From Sabellastarte sp. h YS-2021 (lineage: Eukaryota; Annelida; Polychaeta; Sabellida; Sabellidae), in contig OZ024936.1 in NCBI GenBank assembly GCA_964017235.1, positions 18,638,496 to 18,702,495 on the forward strand: a stretch of 64,000 nt of DNA. The letters are read 5' to 3'. Position numbers and translations under genes: made by a program. The notes below the pieces were generated by a model. The model searched no databases. It saw only the letters and a program-made list of their open reading frames with translations, and was not told the DNA's origin. This document shows, piece after piece, positions 34,864 to 49,800 of this stretch. How positions within the stretch are numbered: the stretch's first letter is position 1; every line of letters starts with the position of its first letter.

Positions 34864-37800
34864 CTAAAGAAAGTTACAAATTTTAAAACATTAGTTATAA
34901 ATGCACACTATATTCAAATTTGTAAAGAAGATTAAAATTTTTGTCCATCTATAAATATTAAAAATATTAGATATACTTAGATTGTAATCAAAACAGGAAA
35001 AAGCCCACTGTCTTATATTTCAACTTATCAGCTAAGCACTATTAAAATATAGCATACCTTTCAAGAATTTGAGCAACAGCTCTACACAACTTGACATATT
35101 ACATGAAATAAAGATGACTCAATCAGTGTTATCCCTATAAACAGCCAAAATGCTTCCACTTCTGAAGATAACATCTTGAATAATATGAAATAGATTCCAG
35201 AGCAACATATTCAGTAATCCCCTCCAAATTTGGAAAGCTGTGTATTTGTAACACGATGCACAGAAGTAAAAAGTGACAAATAATTTTTTAAGGAAAAAAG
35301 CTTTTAGATTTATAGAACTTTAGATAATAGGCCTGGAGACAAATTATTAAAACAAGACAATTTAACATGAAGGTGAAAGCATTAGTTTGAAAAGAAAAAC
35401 ATTGAAGCTGGAAAATTTGTTACTTAGAATAGAGATATGACCAATAAATACCACTGTTAGGTAGAAGTACAATATCATATGTAGGAATATTCAATAACAG
35501 CAATCCATAGAAGTTTATAATTGATCAAATGTGTATAGATTTATTATTTATTTGGTGTTTTAGGTCGCTTTCAACACTGTATAGGTCATATCATGACAGG
35601 TAGTTGGAAGGGCAGAGGAAACTAGTACATACAGTTTGTCAGGGTTCTGTACTGTAAACTGCCGATCAACAGCAAGCAACTACCAGCTTTCTCACTTGAG
35701 GCCATGCCGGGAACTGAACCCTGGCCTCAGAGGTGGGAGGCGAGAGTGTTACCACTCTGCCACCGTGGCCCCCCAAATGTGTATAGAAGAAAACATTGTA
35801 ACAGTTATATTCATGTAAATATGGTAAATGAAAGTTCTAAAATTTGAGTTAAATGATCAAATATTTCCTACATTTTCTACAAAGCTAACAAGAAATTATT
35901 TCAAATCTTTTCAAGTCCAAGGATACACTAGGAAGATCAAAGATCAGAGCAAGGTTAATTCATAGAGCTGCACAAATACATCCCAAAACAAACATTCCTT
36001 CCACCCCAAGTTGGAGCTTCTTGCATCTTACAGTTCTGAACTGTCCAAACTTTGAAAATTCCTAGGGTCAATGTCAGAGCCAAGATCAAAGGCCAAAGCA
36101 TGACATGGGTGAAAACAATACCTGCCTTTGTAGGCTGTAAGTTAAACAATTTAAATCCCTATAGATTTGAAGATTAGAGCTAAAACAAATGAAATGGAAC
36201 TTAGTTTAACTGTGAAATCAAACTTCAGGTTCTGTTCTGAAATGATGTCATGGAATAATTAAAAAGTACATGATCAACTTACACCAACGAAATGGATGAC
36301 ACTCAATAGCTCCTTACAGCAGAACATTTGCCACAATTTATGTATTATTTATTGAGTTAAGCAATGACGAACCATTTTTGTTGAAAAATGATGAATATTA
36401 CTGTTAAATCATAGCACTCACATGGACTAAAAGTAAAAAAAAAAGTTCACATCAAGAATTTTTTTGGAACATTTCATCACTGCCGCATAAAATGGCATAA
36501 GAGAGATAAGTTTAGAAACTATAGTACTGTAAGAGATATTGAGATGATAATCTGGAACTGGCATGGCTTAAAGCAATTAAACAAAGAATCCCTTTCATAA
36601 TTCAGGGGACAATATTGAAGTATGAAAAAAGACAAACTCCAAATAATGCTAAACACTGTCCAAATTTTTATTAACTAATAATAATTGTTTGTTATTGTAA
36701 AGTTATGTAATGGCTGATGATCACTATTTCAGTGACATTCTATAAACAAAAGTTTAAAACAATAACCGTTTTGTTATATTAATATTGTATATAGCCATTT
36801 TGGGTCACGTTTGTAGCCTCATGAGTTCTGAAATCAAGGGGCCAGATGTGCAGTTGCAATTTTGATAGAGTTTGTTATGAAGCTGACTGCTCATAACTTA
36901 AAACACTACCTTTATTTTATATTTCAATTGTTACACTTATGTAAGCATTTGAGCAACCTGTGCAATGTAAGTCCAATCTTGTAAATCAGCTAGATATCAC
37001 TAATTGATTAATTTGTTACTTTACAATTTATATTCAACACATTGCTTAGGTTATACCATGACAGGTAAGGGTATGCATCTTTTTGGTTAAGGTTCTACAC
37101 TAAAGACCAAGGGCTATTGTTAAGGAATTACTACCTCCCCTTTATAAATGGTTTATAGTTAGGTGTTAACTGGTCAAAGACAGCTTTTTCTGTGACATTC
37201 AACTGGTACAGCAACTGCAACTCATTATGACTGTGTTACCTCTGCTTGTGATGTTCTCAGCACTGGTGTAGTTTGAGGAGAGTGTTGGACATGTTGCTTT
37301 GTGTGGTGGCTGTGGACCCTTTCCATCATTTCGTACAGTGAATGCTGGTAGTGAAAGACAGAAATTATCAGGTGTCTCAACTTCTGCGGATCACGGCTCT
37401 CATGCAATGCCTGGATTAAGATACATGTTACTTTGTAGAATTTTTGTGCATGAATCTCACCTTATTTTTGTGCCATTGTTAATAAAGAGAAAAATCACAC
37501 CAAATGAAATCAGTTATTAAAGGCTTTATTTCTGAATTTAATTAGCAATTATTACTGTGTTAAATAAGATTACATTATGATTTATCAGCTTTGAAAATTT
37601 CTTTATGTTATTTCACAAAACCGACAGTTGTATCCACAAGCAAACTTTTATTGTACATATGTCAAAAACATTTACATTTTGCTCATTTAATCTAGCTTGG
37701 AACACAAATTGTACACATTTGTCCCGATTTATCTATACACGATAATTCTGTCTGCATATGGTTTACAGCTGTTTCAGATATCTAACACCAGCTTCTTATG

Positions 37801-40800
37801 AGCAAAAAGGCCTTTTGTGATGATTAATGTGGTAATTTAGCATCATATAATGAACAAACAGTATGTTATCAATTATTTCTGGTAATGACAAAGCTTTAAA
37901 ATGACTACCATTTAATCTAGTGTTCTCAATAAACCCTTTTTAGTGGGACTGGGTAGGTAGTGATTTCAACGGGCGGGTACCCGGGTACTCGTGCCGATGG
38001 GCGATAATAGCTGATTCTACAAAAATCTACACATTTACAGACTTAAAACTCACACAAATAATGGGATTCAACCATTTACATTATTTCTTGTCGGCCACCT
38101 TTTTTGCATTCAAAACAGTATCACACGGAAGAAATGTTAAATAAAAAAGACTTCTGTACATTCAAAACACGGTTGTTTATATAAAAATGGAGTCACATGA
38201 CCTGTCACCCAGCTATCACGAAAGCACTGCACTATTGCTCGAATGTAGTTTCGGAATTGAAACTTCATTTTTTGTATCAGGTTTGTAAGTGAATTTTATA
38301 AATGCAAAATTATCAACAACTGTCTGAAAATATTGTACTTTTATTTATTTAAGGAGTGCATGTCACTATATAGCCAGTCCTACAGCATTGTATGTACTCG
38401 GAATTAGGTAACTGTGTTAATATACTGACGATTTTCCAAGTTTACCGACATTTGACAATGCATAAACAATCAAAATAAAAGATACATAAAATACTATAAA
38501 TGGGGTACAAGGGTGAGAAAACAATATTCTTGTGCATTTTAATTGAATAGTTTCATTTTTAGGTGAATTTATGAAGTCGAGATATGTCTGTACTCGGTCA
38601 GCCAACGTGGGCGATATTAACAGCAATAAAGCTTAGATTCGGGTACTCGGGTATGTGATTTCGGATTCGGGTAAATGTTCAGGGTTCGGGTACCCGGATA
38701 CCCATTGAGATCACTAATTTAATCTTATCCATATTTTATTTGAACAGCAATTAATTGTTTCTTTTTTCACTACAAACTAACACTGGCTTCCTATAGCTAT
38801 AAAGTATCTTGCTTGCACACATACCTGCTTTACACTGAAAGAACCTGAATTTATAAGGTTTCTGTGTTTCTGTGTTATGATTGTAAAAGGGAGGGACTTC
38901 ACAATGTCCAAGCTCACAAGCTCCATGGGAAAGTTAGGGTCCTTCAAAGTGTCTGCTGCTATATTCATGCAGAGTTCAACAGCAACCTAAGTGATATAAC
39001 TGAGAGCTTAGACTTAATGGGATACACAGTAACTCAGATATAACAATATTCAAAGTGTATGAGAAAGAAAAATCTTGTGAACGTTAATAAGTACCAGTAT
39101 TAACAAATAGTAATTTCAATAAAGATTGCAAATATACTTCCTGATTAACAAACCACAAGATATATTGTGACATTTAACTGAGTTTATATTAATATTTCTT
39201 TCTGAAATCATGTTCCATGCGTAAATTTTTCCACCCTCACTAAGAAGGATATGTTTTGGCAGCTTGCTTTTCCTTTTTTGTTTGCAAAATAGCTAATAAA
39301 TATGTATGCATGTATTTGATGAAATTTTCAGGAAATGTTGTCCATGGTACATTCAATTTCCAGGATCCCCGAATTTTTACAGTATTTTGCACCATTGCAC
39401 CCATTGCAATATTGAGGTGCTTGGTTTTCTGTAGTTGCGCACACTTCAACAGCTCTTGTTTTCAAATGTATTTAAGAACTGATTTTATGATCTTATTTAC
39501 ATGAAATAAAAACCAAACATCCACAATGAATGAGTAATGTTTCTATTATAAATTATTTTGACCTTTCAAGATAATTATAGATAAATTACGGTAAATATAA
39601 TTGGAGTGGATGATCCACATGTGTCTCAAAATGAATGTAAAAACTTACCTCTTGTTTGAAAAACCCTTCTTTGTCAAACATCTTATGGCAGATGTCATAA
39701 TGTTTTGAGATTTCTTTATCTGTAAATGTCACAAAAACATAGCACATAACAAAAACAGTAATACATGCTGAATTTATGGGAAAATATAATTATACAAATG
39801 AGGTTAAGTTATGCATTTATAAAAGATTTGGAGAACAACTTCTGCATTACAGACCCCAATCATGAATTAAGTTGAAATCGTTATTTTATGGTATATGAAC
39901 ATACCTATTATTGGTTTCTTGGGACGTGCACCTTGAGAGTGAATCTGGGACTCGTGTGGCAATAGACGGGAAAATCTCTCTCGGGTTTCCTCTACCTGTA
40001 AGATATTTGCAAAATTTGAAAGATATTCAACAACTTGTACATTTGTGAATATCAAAACTTTATAGCATCATGGAAAATATAGATGTTGGAGACAAAAATA
40101 GGAGCATATCAACTGAACTAAGGAAAACAAAATTTAGAGAACAGGTCACCTATCGCACTCTTATTGTTAAACAAATCAACTGAACCAAGTGTTGGAAAGT
40201 TACACAAATTAAGATTAATTCTAAAAAAGTGCTGAAGTAATAAACAATGTTATTTCATTTTTGGCATAAAAATCTGAAGTTGGGCTTATATCTATTAGCA
40301 AATTTAGTGTAATATTTAACAACAAAAAATCGGGTTAAAATCACTTTTCTGATAAAACAATCTAAGAATCCTGACTGTTAGATCATAAGTTGGGCTTAGA
40401 TTTTTAATCCATCTTAACATAAGTTAAGCACATTCAATCTGTAGGGTTAAAATAAAATTTAACTTCAAACTTTTTCTTGATATTAATTATTTTAACTTAA
40501 GGCCAATATATTCTAGCCTACCTGAAGATGGTCTGGCTCTTAAGTTGGGTTCCAAAACAATTATAGTATCAACTAAACATTGCATCTTGACACAGCATAA
40601 CACAGACGGAAACGCTTCATTACAATAAGCAAACAATTTCCCCAAATGAGATGTGATGACATGAAGTACTGTAAACCATTTTAGCTTGTGGCAGAGATCA
40701 AAGGTTAGATCTCACTCGGCATAAACATTCAAACACAATTTTCACAATATAAACCTGATAATATGGGAGAAGATAGGACTTTTGATCTGAACCACTCAAT

Positions 40801-43800
40801 TAATCTTGAACCATTGATGATAGGTAAAATCCAACACAAAAAGATTTGCAATGATTTCTTAAAGATTATTTCATATAAACACAAATAAATATTGATCCTA
40901 TTCCTGATCATAAGAGAAGCTGACATATTAAGTGTTTTAAGAAGTAAAATAAAAATATGCGAAAGCTAAATCCAGAGAACCTCACCAAGAAAATTTTGCA
41001 TTCTCTAGATTATCTTAAATATAAAAGACTCACGGTCAAATTTCTGATAGCTTGTAGTACATACATATATTTATTATATAATTTAATCAAAATATTATCC
41101 AAGTCGCAGTATAAGAGAATGTTGCCAACTTTTAAAGAATGGTTAAAATTTGATTGTTTCAAAATTGTCATTAACTTTGACAAGCCTTTTTACCTTTACC
41201 TATAGATGGTGACCAACTAAATCTAATTGCACTAGATCAAAACTTCTTAATTATCATGTCTGAAAGCAAAGTGCTTGACCATCTGACAACAAATATATCT
41301 CAACTTTTATTTAGAGATTTTACAAAGTATTTTCATTTTCAGTATATGGTACATCTAATCACACTTGATTAATTTTATTCCAGTACTTAAATGACTACAT
41401 TGGGTCAGTTTTATAGTAAACTTTGTGAAGCAATCGCATCTTACACAGCCACTTAGTGAAAGATATTACATGTGCAACTAACCTCATTACTGCTTTTCTG
41501 GTTATTCCTTTGAAACATTTCAAGCTCAGCTTTCAGCCGAAGTATGCCATCTAAAAAGATAATTTTGATATAAAGTATAGTTTTAACCAGACCCTTGGTT
41601 GTCCCAACTCTATAAATAAAACATCAAAACTGGCTTTAAAATTTAACATTTTCATCTATTACTTTTAACATTATCATGATGATTTGAAAATATTTATAAA
41701 CTGCAGAGGTAATGATGCCTGTGCCTCTACTGTAAGGGGCAATACCAAACTGCTTGCACAAATAGTGCATTAGTTTAATTATTCACTGTTACTTTTATGA
41801 AGCAAGGTAGAGTGCTGCTAACATCTTTGGAGTGATGATTTTGAAAAATCAAGATGAACAGCAATATATTTTACAGTTTGACATAATGAATTCTAAAGAA
41901 AATCGAATATTTCAAAGCTTTCATTCTAATAAAATAAATGACTCGAGAAGTTAAGATCAATGTCCATAGTACAGTTATATTTATAAACTGTAAACAATAA
42001 ATATGAAGAAAATCAAGAAAATCATGTATTTAAAGTCAGAGTTTTTAATTCTGAATATGAAAATGTTTTTCAGAAACTGTAAGATTGCTGTACATATACA
42101 AAAAGTGGTGATGATACCATACACCAGCGATTATATGAAGAAACATGAAGAAAAGTTTTACAGCTGGAGGCACATAATTTGCCACTTATCTTCTGAAAAA
42201 AACACAGATGATTGTGACTGGACTGCATTAAATTACTAACACTGATTCAAAATGTTTAAGTATGACTTCATCTAAAGGTCTTTCGGATGAGGGAGTTAAG
42301 TGATATAAAACTCCTTGTTACATTAGAATACACTTTAGTAAACACCTGTTGGCTCCTCTACACATGCTCAAATTTTGTAAATATTGTTTCACATGGTAAT
42401 TCTTTTGAAGCTACAAACAAGAAATTCATGTAATTTTGTAGGTACTTCATCGTACCTTGTGTTGCTTTTATATTTGAGGTAGTTTGGCTGTTTATTCATT
42501 TGAATTTCTAGAGAATGGTACAAGTTGTAATTCAGCATTTGAACTTAAATAATTTTTTTACTGGATTTTAGTGCAAGAAAATGGGCAAAAGCAGGGTTTA
42601 ATGCCTTTCCAATGATATATAATATGTATCAATGGCTTAAGCAGTTTCTAAAATATTTGTAAGATGACCATCTGTTGAGACATAGCTCATTGTAATCTTT
42701 ATATGGCATTTTTAAGCATAAGCTTTAGTGAGGCTTGTGTTTCTGATGGCTTCTGATGGCAAAACACTTTTCAGTTTTGTTTACATACAAATAAGATGTG
42801 TATACCACCCTAGAGAAAATAATACAGAATAGTTTATTTTCCTTCCAGAGTAAATACTGTTTGTAAATTTTTGAGGCAATATGTCCAGAAATTGTTTATT
42901 AGATAGAAGAAAGAATAAATAGAGCCATAAATATGAAAGTGATAATAACCCAAAATAGTTCAAACATCATAGCTTAATGACCTCTCAAACTGTTAAAAAT
43001 AAGCCAGTTAGGGACTGCAAGTTATAGAACAATACCCAAGCTACAAAGCCCATTAATTTACCATGTGTAGATACAGGACTTTGGTCTTCTGATTCATACT
43101 GCCTATTTAATTTGCGAAGTGCCCCTGTAAGAATTGTCCTCCTATCAGTGGTTGCTTTTGCACCATCTCTCCACTGAATCAACATGGCCCAGGCAGCATA
43201 GCTGTGGTCTCCAGAATGTTTCTCATAGATACCTTCAAGGTCATGATAGTTCCACCCGAGGGCAGCACCAAGTTGCTTCCATTTGTCACCTAATTTTGTG
43301 GCTGCCTCGTGCAGGAACTCATTGTCTAAGCCTGTAAAATATAATCAATAATAATAATAATATTACAGTTTTTTCACATTTACAATGCCATAAAATATTA
43401 ACAAAGCCACTATGAATTTATTCCCACTTTTGTTACAAAATCACTTTAAAAATATTTTCCTATGTGTTAATACTATATGTTATATGTGTAGTCTTTTCTG
43501 AAAGATCTTGTCACAAACATTATATGACAAAAATTAGTACACATAATTGAAATAAAGAGAAGAAAAGGTGTCAGTGATGAAATGTACCCTTCATATCTAA
43601 GACAGCAACTATCTCAGAGTTTTGTTTCTCTTTGGCAATTTCTAATGGTGTCAATCCATCTTTGTTTGAGATGAGAGTAGCACCATATCTGAGGAGAACC
43701 TTGGTAATCTCCAGCAAGTTTTCCCTCACAGCTATGTGTAATGAAGTGTCACCATCATTTCTTTGAGCGCTGACATCTGTACCCTTGTTACATAACAATT

Positions 43801-46800
43801 CCACCACTTCTAACTGGTTCTCTAAACAGGCTATCAGCAGTGGAGTTTGTCCATCGAAACCTCGGCTGTTTATGTTTGCATTTTGGGCCAGTAATGCGTC
43901 AACCACAGCAGCATGACCATTCCTCACTGAAATATATATATTAAAAGAGACATTTTTTTTTTTTTACAAAAAAATTATAAACAATTTTGACCTTACAAAT
44001 CATGACATTTAACAATAGTGCTAGTGATTTACATCATCATTATTTTCAATATAATTTAGTTGGTATTTCAATAATGAACATATCATTATTAAAATATCTC
44101 TGAAAGGATAACCTCCTTGCCTGATAATTAAATCTTATCAAAACTTATATCACTCATGAAGATGAAAAATACAATCCTTGTGCTATGTACTCAGGTAATA
44201 CTATCATTTTGATTTGAGCTAACTTAACATTATAATATAATAATTTTTTATATATGAATAGGTATATAACCAAAAGACTGGGTTGCTGATTATGAACATT
44301 GAAAATATCACTTCAGGATAGGCTTGTGATTGCAAACTGCTCGTTGGTCTGTTTTCTGTGATAATTTGTTTTGATATCATTGTCTTCAGTATTTTTGTGA
44401 CAGTATTCTATAAATATAAATTTTTACAAATAAAAATGTCTCGGAAAGTTGAAATTTTTACTGCATTACTTTTATTTGATAGGTAAAGTGTGACAGAAAT
44501 TACATGAGCGACTTAATACCAAGAAATATTTGATGCCTATTTTGCCACACTACCCCACACCATAAACAACAGACAATAAAAGCACTACCCTATAAGCTAT
44601 GTGATAAAAAACAATTCAAAGCTCGAAATACAAACAACAAAAGTCACAAAATCATTATTACAGTTTGACCCCCCTAGTTTTTACTTGATGATCTGCTTTA
44701 TGGGACCGGGTTTGCTGTGGCAATAGCCTTGTTCTTTAATGGTAAAAGTGCTGGGATCATATCCCCATATTGGAGATTTGCCCCTTTCATAATACTTTTC
44801 AATGGGGTGGGACTAAGGGCTTGTGTGGGGGCTTTAGGTTTGAACCGTGTTTTACTATATTTGTATTTTTAAGCAAAAGAGAGTTTCAACCCTGATGTAC
44901 TTTGTCTCTTTTGGGGGTTGTTTTGTGGGGTGCTTTCTTTTTTGTGTGTGAGTTTGAACCTTTACTTCTTTTTGGGGAATAATAATTATCCAATTATTCA
45001 ATGTATGAATGTGGGTCACTTACAATTAAACTTGGGGGGTTAAACTGTAATAATGATTTTGTGACTTGTCTTGTTTGTATTTTTGAGCTTTGAAATGTTT
45101 TTATCTTATAGCTTATTAGCTCATAGCTCAACTATGGGGCACTGAAAAGGGCTTTCAAAATGTAAGCATAAGCTGAGCTGAAGAAGGCTGGCTACTACTG
45201 CTGGTCATCTGTGAGGACAATTGACATAGTGGAACTATCCACTAATCTTGATTGATCATACAGATATCAGATCTGTATATATTGAAATATACCTAACTTC
45301 AAACGAGTTGTTGATGGTAAAATTGGTGTTTTAATATGTTTCACTAACAGTAACACCACAACGACTCTTGAAATGTTCACACTGGGTAACACATGTTTCC
45401 ACAAACATACCAAAAGTGTCAAATTGATGACTTAAACTTGGCTAAAAACGTGGTTTTCCAAAATAAGGAGTACATTTCAAGAAGATAAACAAGTATTATT
45501 TAATATTGTTGATATATGAATGTAAAATGGTGGATTAGTTACCAGAAATATATTGTCTAACATGTCAGATCAAGAACCTGTCCACAAAAAATTATGAAGA
45601 TCCCATTATCATTTGTACCCGACAAATAACAGAAAAACCAAAAATCATAAATAACACAAACTAATTTAATAAGGAAATGTGGATTATCAGTATATCTTAA
45701 TGGCACACTATGTTAATTTTATCATTCTATCAAGTAACTGCATGTATTGTCTGAATATATTTGTGTATCTTTAAATGTCATACTGTTGCATAAAATTTGC
45801 TCGAAATTGCTCTATCTCTTGCAGTTTTCGAGATATTGACACTTTTCCATTTTCCGCAAAAATCCAAGATGGTCGCCAAAAGTAGCGAAAATTGAAATAT
45901 TTCCCTTTTGCACAGGACAATCTTGTACCACCCTGTGGGTCAAAAATTCACTGGAAATTCCTCTATCTGTTACGGTTTTCGAGATATTGACACTTTTTCA
46001 TTTTCCGCAAAAATCCAAGATGGCCGCCGAAAGTGGCGAAAATTGAAATTCCCCCCCTCCCCTTTGCACAGGAGACTCTTGTACCACCCTGTGGATCAAA
46101 GATTCGCTCGAAATCGCTCTATGTCTTACGGTTTTCGAGATATCGACACTTTTCCATTTTCCGCAAAAATCCAAGATGGCCGCCGAAAGTGGCGAAAATT
46201 TAAATTTCCCTCCTTTGCACAGGAGACTCTTGTACCACCCTGTGGGTCATAAATACACTCAAAATCGCTCTATCTTTTACGGTTTTCGAGATATTCACAG
46301 TTTTCCATTTTCCGCTAAAATCCAAGATGGCCGCCGAAAGTGGCGAAAATTGAAATTTTTCCTTTTTGCACAGGACACTCTTATACCACCCTGTGGGTCA
46401 AAAATTCGCTCGAAATCGCTCTATCTCTTACGGTTTTCAAGGTATTGACAGTTTTCCATTTTCCGCTACAATCCAAGATGGCCATCGAAAGTGGCGAAAA
46501 TTGAAATTTCACCCCTTTGCAAAGGAGACTCTTGTACCATCCTGTGGGTCAAAAATTCGCTCGAAATCGCTCTATCTCTTACAGTTTTCGAGATATTGAC
46601 TCTTTTTCATTTTCCGCAAAAATCCAAGATGGCCGCCGAAGGTGGCGAAAATTTAAATTTCCCTCCTTTGCACAGGAGACCCTTGTACCACCCTGTTGGT
46701 CAAAAATTCGCTCAAAATCGCTCTATCTCTTACGGTTTTCGAGATATTGACTCCTTTTCATTTTCCGCGAAAATCCAAGATGGCCGCTGAAAGTGACAAA

Positions 46801-49800
46801 AATTGAAACTAGAGGATTGCTCGCAAAAAAAAGATAAGGTTTTTGCATAGCAAAAACAAAGCGTCCCGAAAAGGATATAAAGCTGAGTGCTAAAGTATTA
46901 AGAAAATGCTTCGTTTCTAGCCTTATACTGTTTTACCACCCAAGTCAGCGCAGTCTGCTCTATCTAGCACAGTTTTCAAGATATAAGCATTTTTGTGTTT
47001 TGCAAAAAATTCGAAAATTCAAAATGTCCGTAATATTTGGTAAGACAAAAATATTTTGAAAATTGGCATGGCTACTCTGCAGAAATACCCAGCAGGTCAA
47101 AAATTTTGTTCAGTTCGCTCCATCTAGCACGGTTTTCGAGATATAAGCATTTTTGTGTTTTGCAAAAACTTGGAAAATTCAAAACGGCACCATTTTTGGG
47201 GAGACACTGCCGCGGTGTGTATCTCCCGCTGAGCATTAAAGGAGAAGAAATAGCTATGCACAATTTTTCATTTTCGTGTGTGAAAGCTCTTCCAAAAGTA
47301 GGTGAATGAGTTATTCGAGAAACATTGGCTATCTGCAATACTATTAAGAGATAATTCACATTTACTCATTTTGAGTAGGTGAGTAATTACCTACGGGTCT
47401 GGAACTTCCACAAGTGAAAGCTCTCCCAAAAGTAGGTGAATGATTTATTTGAGAAAAATTGGCTATCTGCAATACTTTTAGAGATAATTCGCATTTACTC
47501 ATTTTGAGTAGCCGAGTAATTAGCTATGGGTCTGAAACTTCACCATTTGAAAGGTCTGCCACAAGTAGATGAATGAGTTATTTGATAAAAATTGGGTATC
47601 CGCAATACTTTTAGAGATAATTCGCATTTACTCATTTTGAGTAGGTGAATAATTAGCTATGGGTCTGAAACTTCACCGAGTGAAAGCTCTCCCAAAAGTA
47701 GATGAATGAGTTATTTGAGAAAAATTGGCTATCTGCAATACTTTTAGAGATAATTTGCATTTACTCATTTTGAGTAGGTGAGTAATTAGCTATGGGTCTG
47801 AAACTTCACCATGTGAAAGCTCTTCCAAAAGTAGGTGAATGAGTTATTTGAGAAAAATTGGCTATCTGCAATACTTTTAAGAGATAATTCGCATTTACTC
47901 ATTTTGAGTAGGTGAGTAATTATCTACGGGTCTGAAACTTCACCATGTGAAAGCTCTCCCAAAAGTACATGAATGAGTTAATAAATAAAAATTGGGTATC
48001 CGCAATAGTTTTTGAGATAATTAGCATTTACTCATTTTGAGTAGGTGAGTAATTAGCTACGGGTCTGAAACTTCACCAAGTGAAAGCTCTTCCAAAATTA
48101 GGTGAATGAGTTATTTGAGAAAAATTGGCTATCTGCAATACTTTTAGAGATAATTTGCATTTACTCATTTTGAGTAGGTGAGTAATTAGCTATGAATGAG
48201 TTATTTGAGAAAAATTGGGTATCCGCAATCGTTTTTGAGATAATTAGCATTTACTCATTTTGAGTAGGTGAGTAATTAGCTACGGGTCTGAAACTTCACA
48301 GAGTGAAAGCTCTCCCAAAAGTAGGTGAATGAGTTATTTGAGAAAAATTGGCTATCTGCAATACTTTTAGAGGGAATTCGCTTTTACTCATTTTGAGTAG
48401 GTGAGTAATTAGCTATGGGTCTGAAACTTCACCATGTGAAAGCTCTCCCAAAAGTACATGAATGAGTTAATTGATAAAAATTGGGTATCCGCAATAGTTT
48501 TTGAGATCATTAGCATTTACTCATTTTGAGTAGGTGAGTAATTAGCTACGGGTCTGAAACTTCACTGAGTGAAAGCTCTCCCAAAAGTAGGTGAATGAGT
48601 TATTTGAGAAAAATTGGCTATCTGCAATACTTTTAGAGACAATTTGCATTTACTCATTTTGAGTAGGTGAGTAATTAGCTATGGGTCTGAAAATTCACCA
48701 TGTGAAAGCTCTTCCAAAAGTAGGTGAATGAGTTATTTGAGAAAAATTGGCTATCTGCAATACTTTTAAGAGATAATTCGCATTTACTCATTTTGAGTAG
48801 GTGAGTAATTATCTACGGGTCTGAAACTTCACCATGTGAAAGCTCTCCCAAAAGTACATGAATGAGTTAATTGATAAAAATTGGGTATCCGCAATAGTTT
48901 TTGAGATAATTAGCATTTACTCATTTTGAGTAGGTGAGTAATTAGCTACGGGTCTGAAACTTCACCGAGTGAAAGCTCTCCCAAAAGTAGGTGAATGAGT
49001 TATTTGAGAAAAATTGGCTATCTGCAATACTTTTAGAGGTAATTCGCATTTACTCATTTTGAGTAGGTGAGTAATTAGCTATGGGTCTGAAACTTCACCA
49101 TGTGAAAGCTCTTCCAAAAGTAGATAAATGAGTTATTTGAGAAAAATTGCCTATCTCCAATACTTCTAAGAGATAATTCGCATTTACTCATTTTGAGTAG
49201 GTGAGTAATTATCTACGGGTCTGAAACTTCACCATGTGAAAGCTCTCCCACAAAAGTAGATGAATGAGTTATTGGATAAAAATTGAGTATCCGCAATAGT
49301 TTTAGAGATAATTAGCATTTACTCATTTTGAGTAGGTGAATAATTAGCTACGGGTCTGAAACTTCATCGAGTGAAAGCTCTTTGGGATAGCTGCTGTGCA
49401 GAGATACCCTGAAGATCAAAAATTTCGTCGAAATCGTTCTATGTAGCACGGTTTTCAAGATATTAGCATTTTTGTGTTTTGCAATTTTTGCGCAAAAATT
49501 CGAAAATTCAAAATGGCCGCCATTTTTGGCAAGACAAAATTTTTTTTGAAAATTGGCATGGCTACTCTCCAGAGATACCCTGTGGGTCAAAAATTTCGTT
49601 GAAATCCCTCTATCTAGCAGGGTTTTCGAGATATAAGCATTTTTATGTTTTGCAATTTTGGCGAAAAATGCGAAAATTCAAAATGGCCGCCATTTTTGGC
49701 GAGACCAAATTTTTTTTTTAATTAGCATGGCTACTCTGCAGAGATACCCTGTGGGTCAAAAATTTCGTCGAAATCACTCGATCTAGCACGGTTTTTAAGA

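Noticed and set aside
45908-46790. Several overlapping plus-strand frames with YHPVGQKF..RSISYGFRDID repeats
   Set aside because: Translations of the 151-base satellite. The same peptide appears in rotating frames because the period is not a multiple of three.
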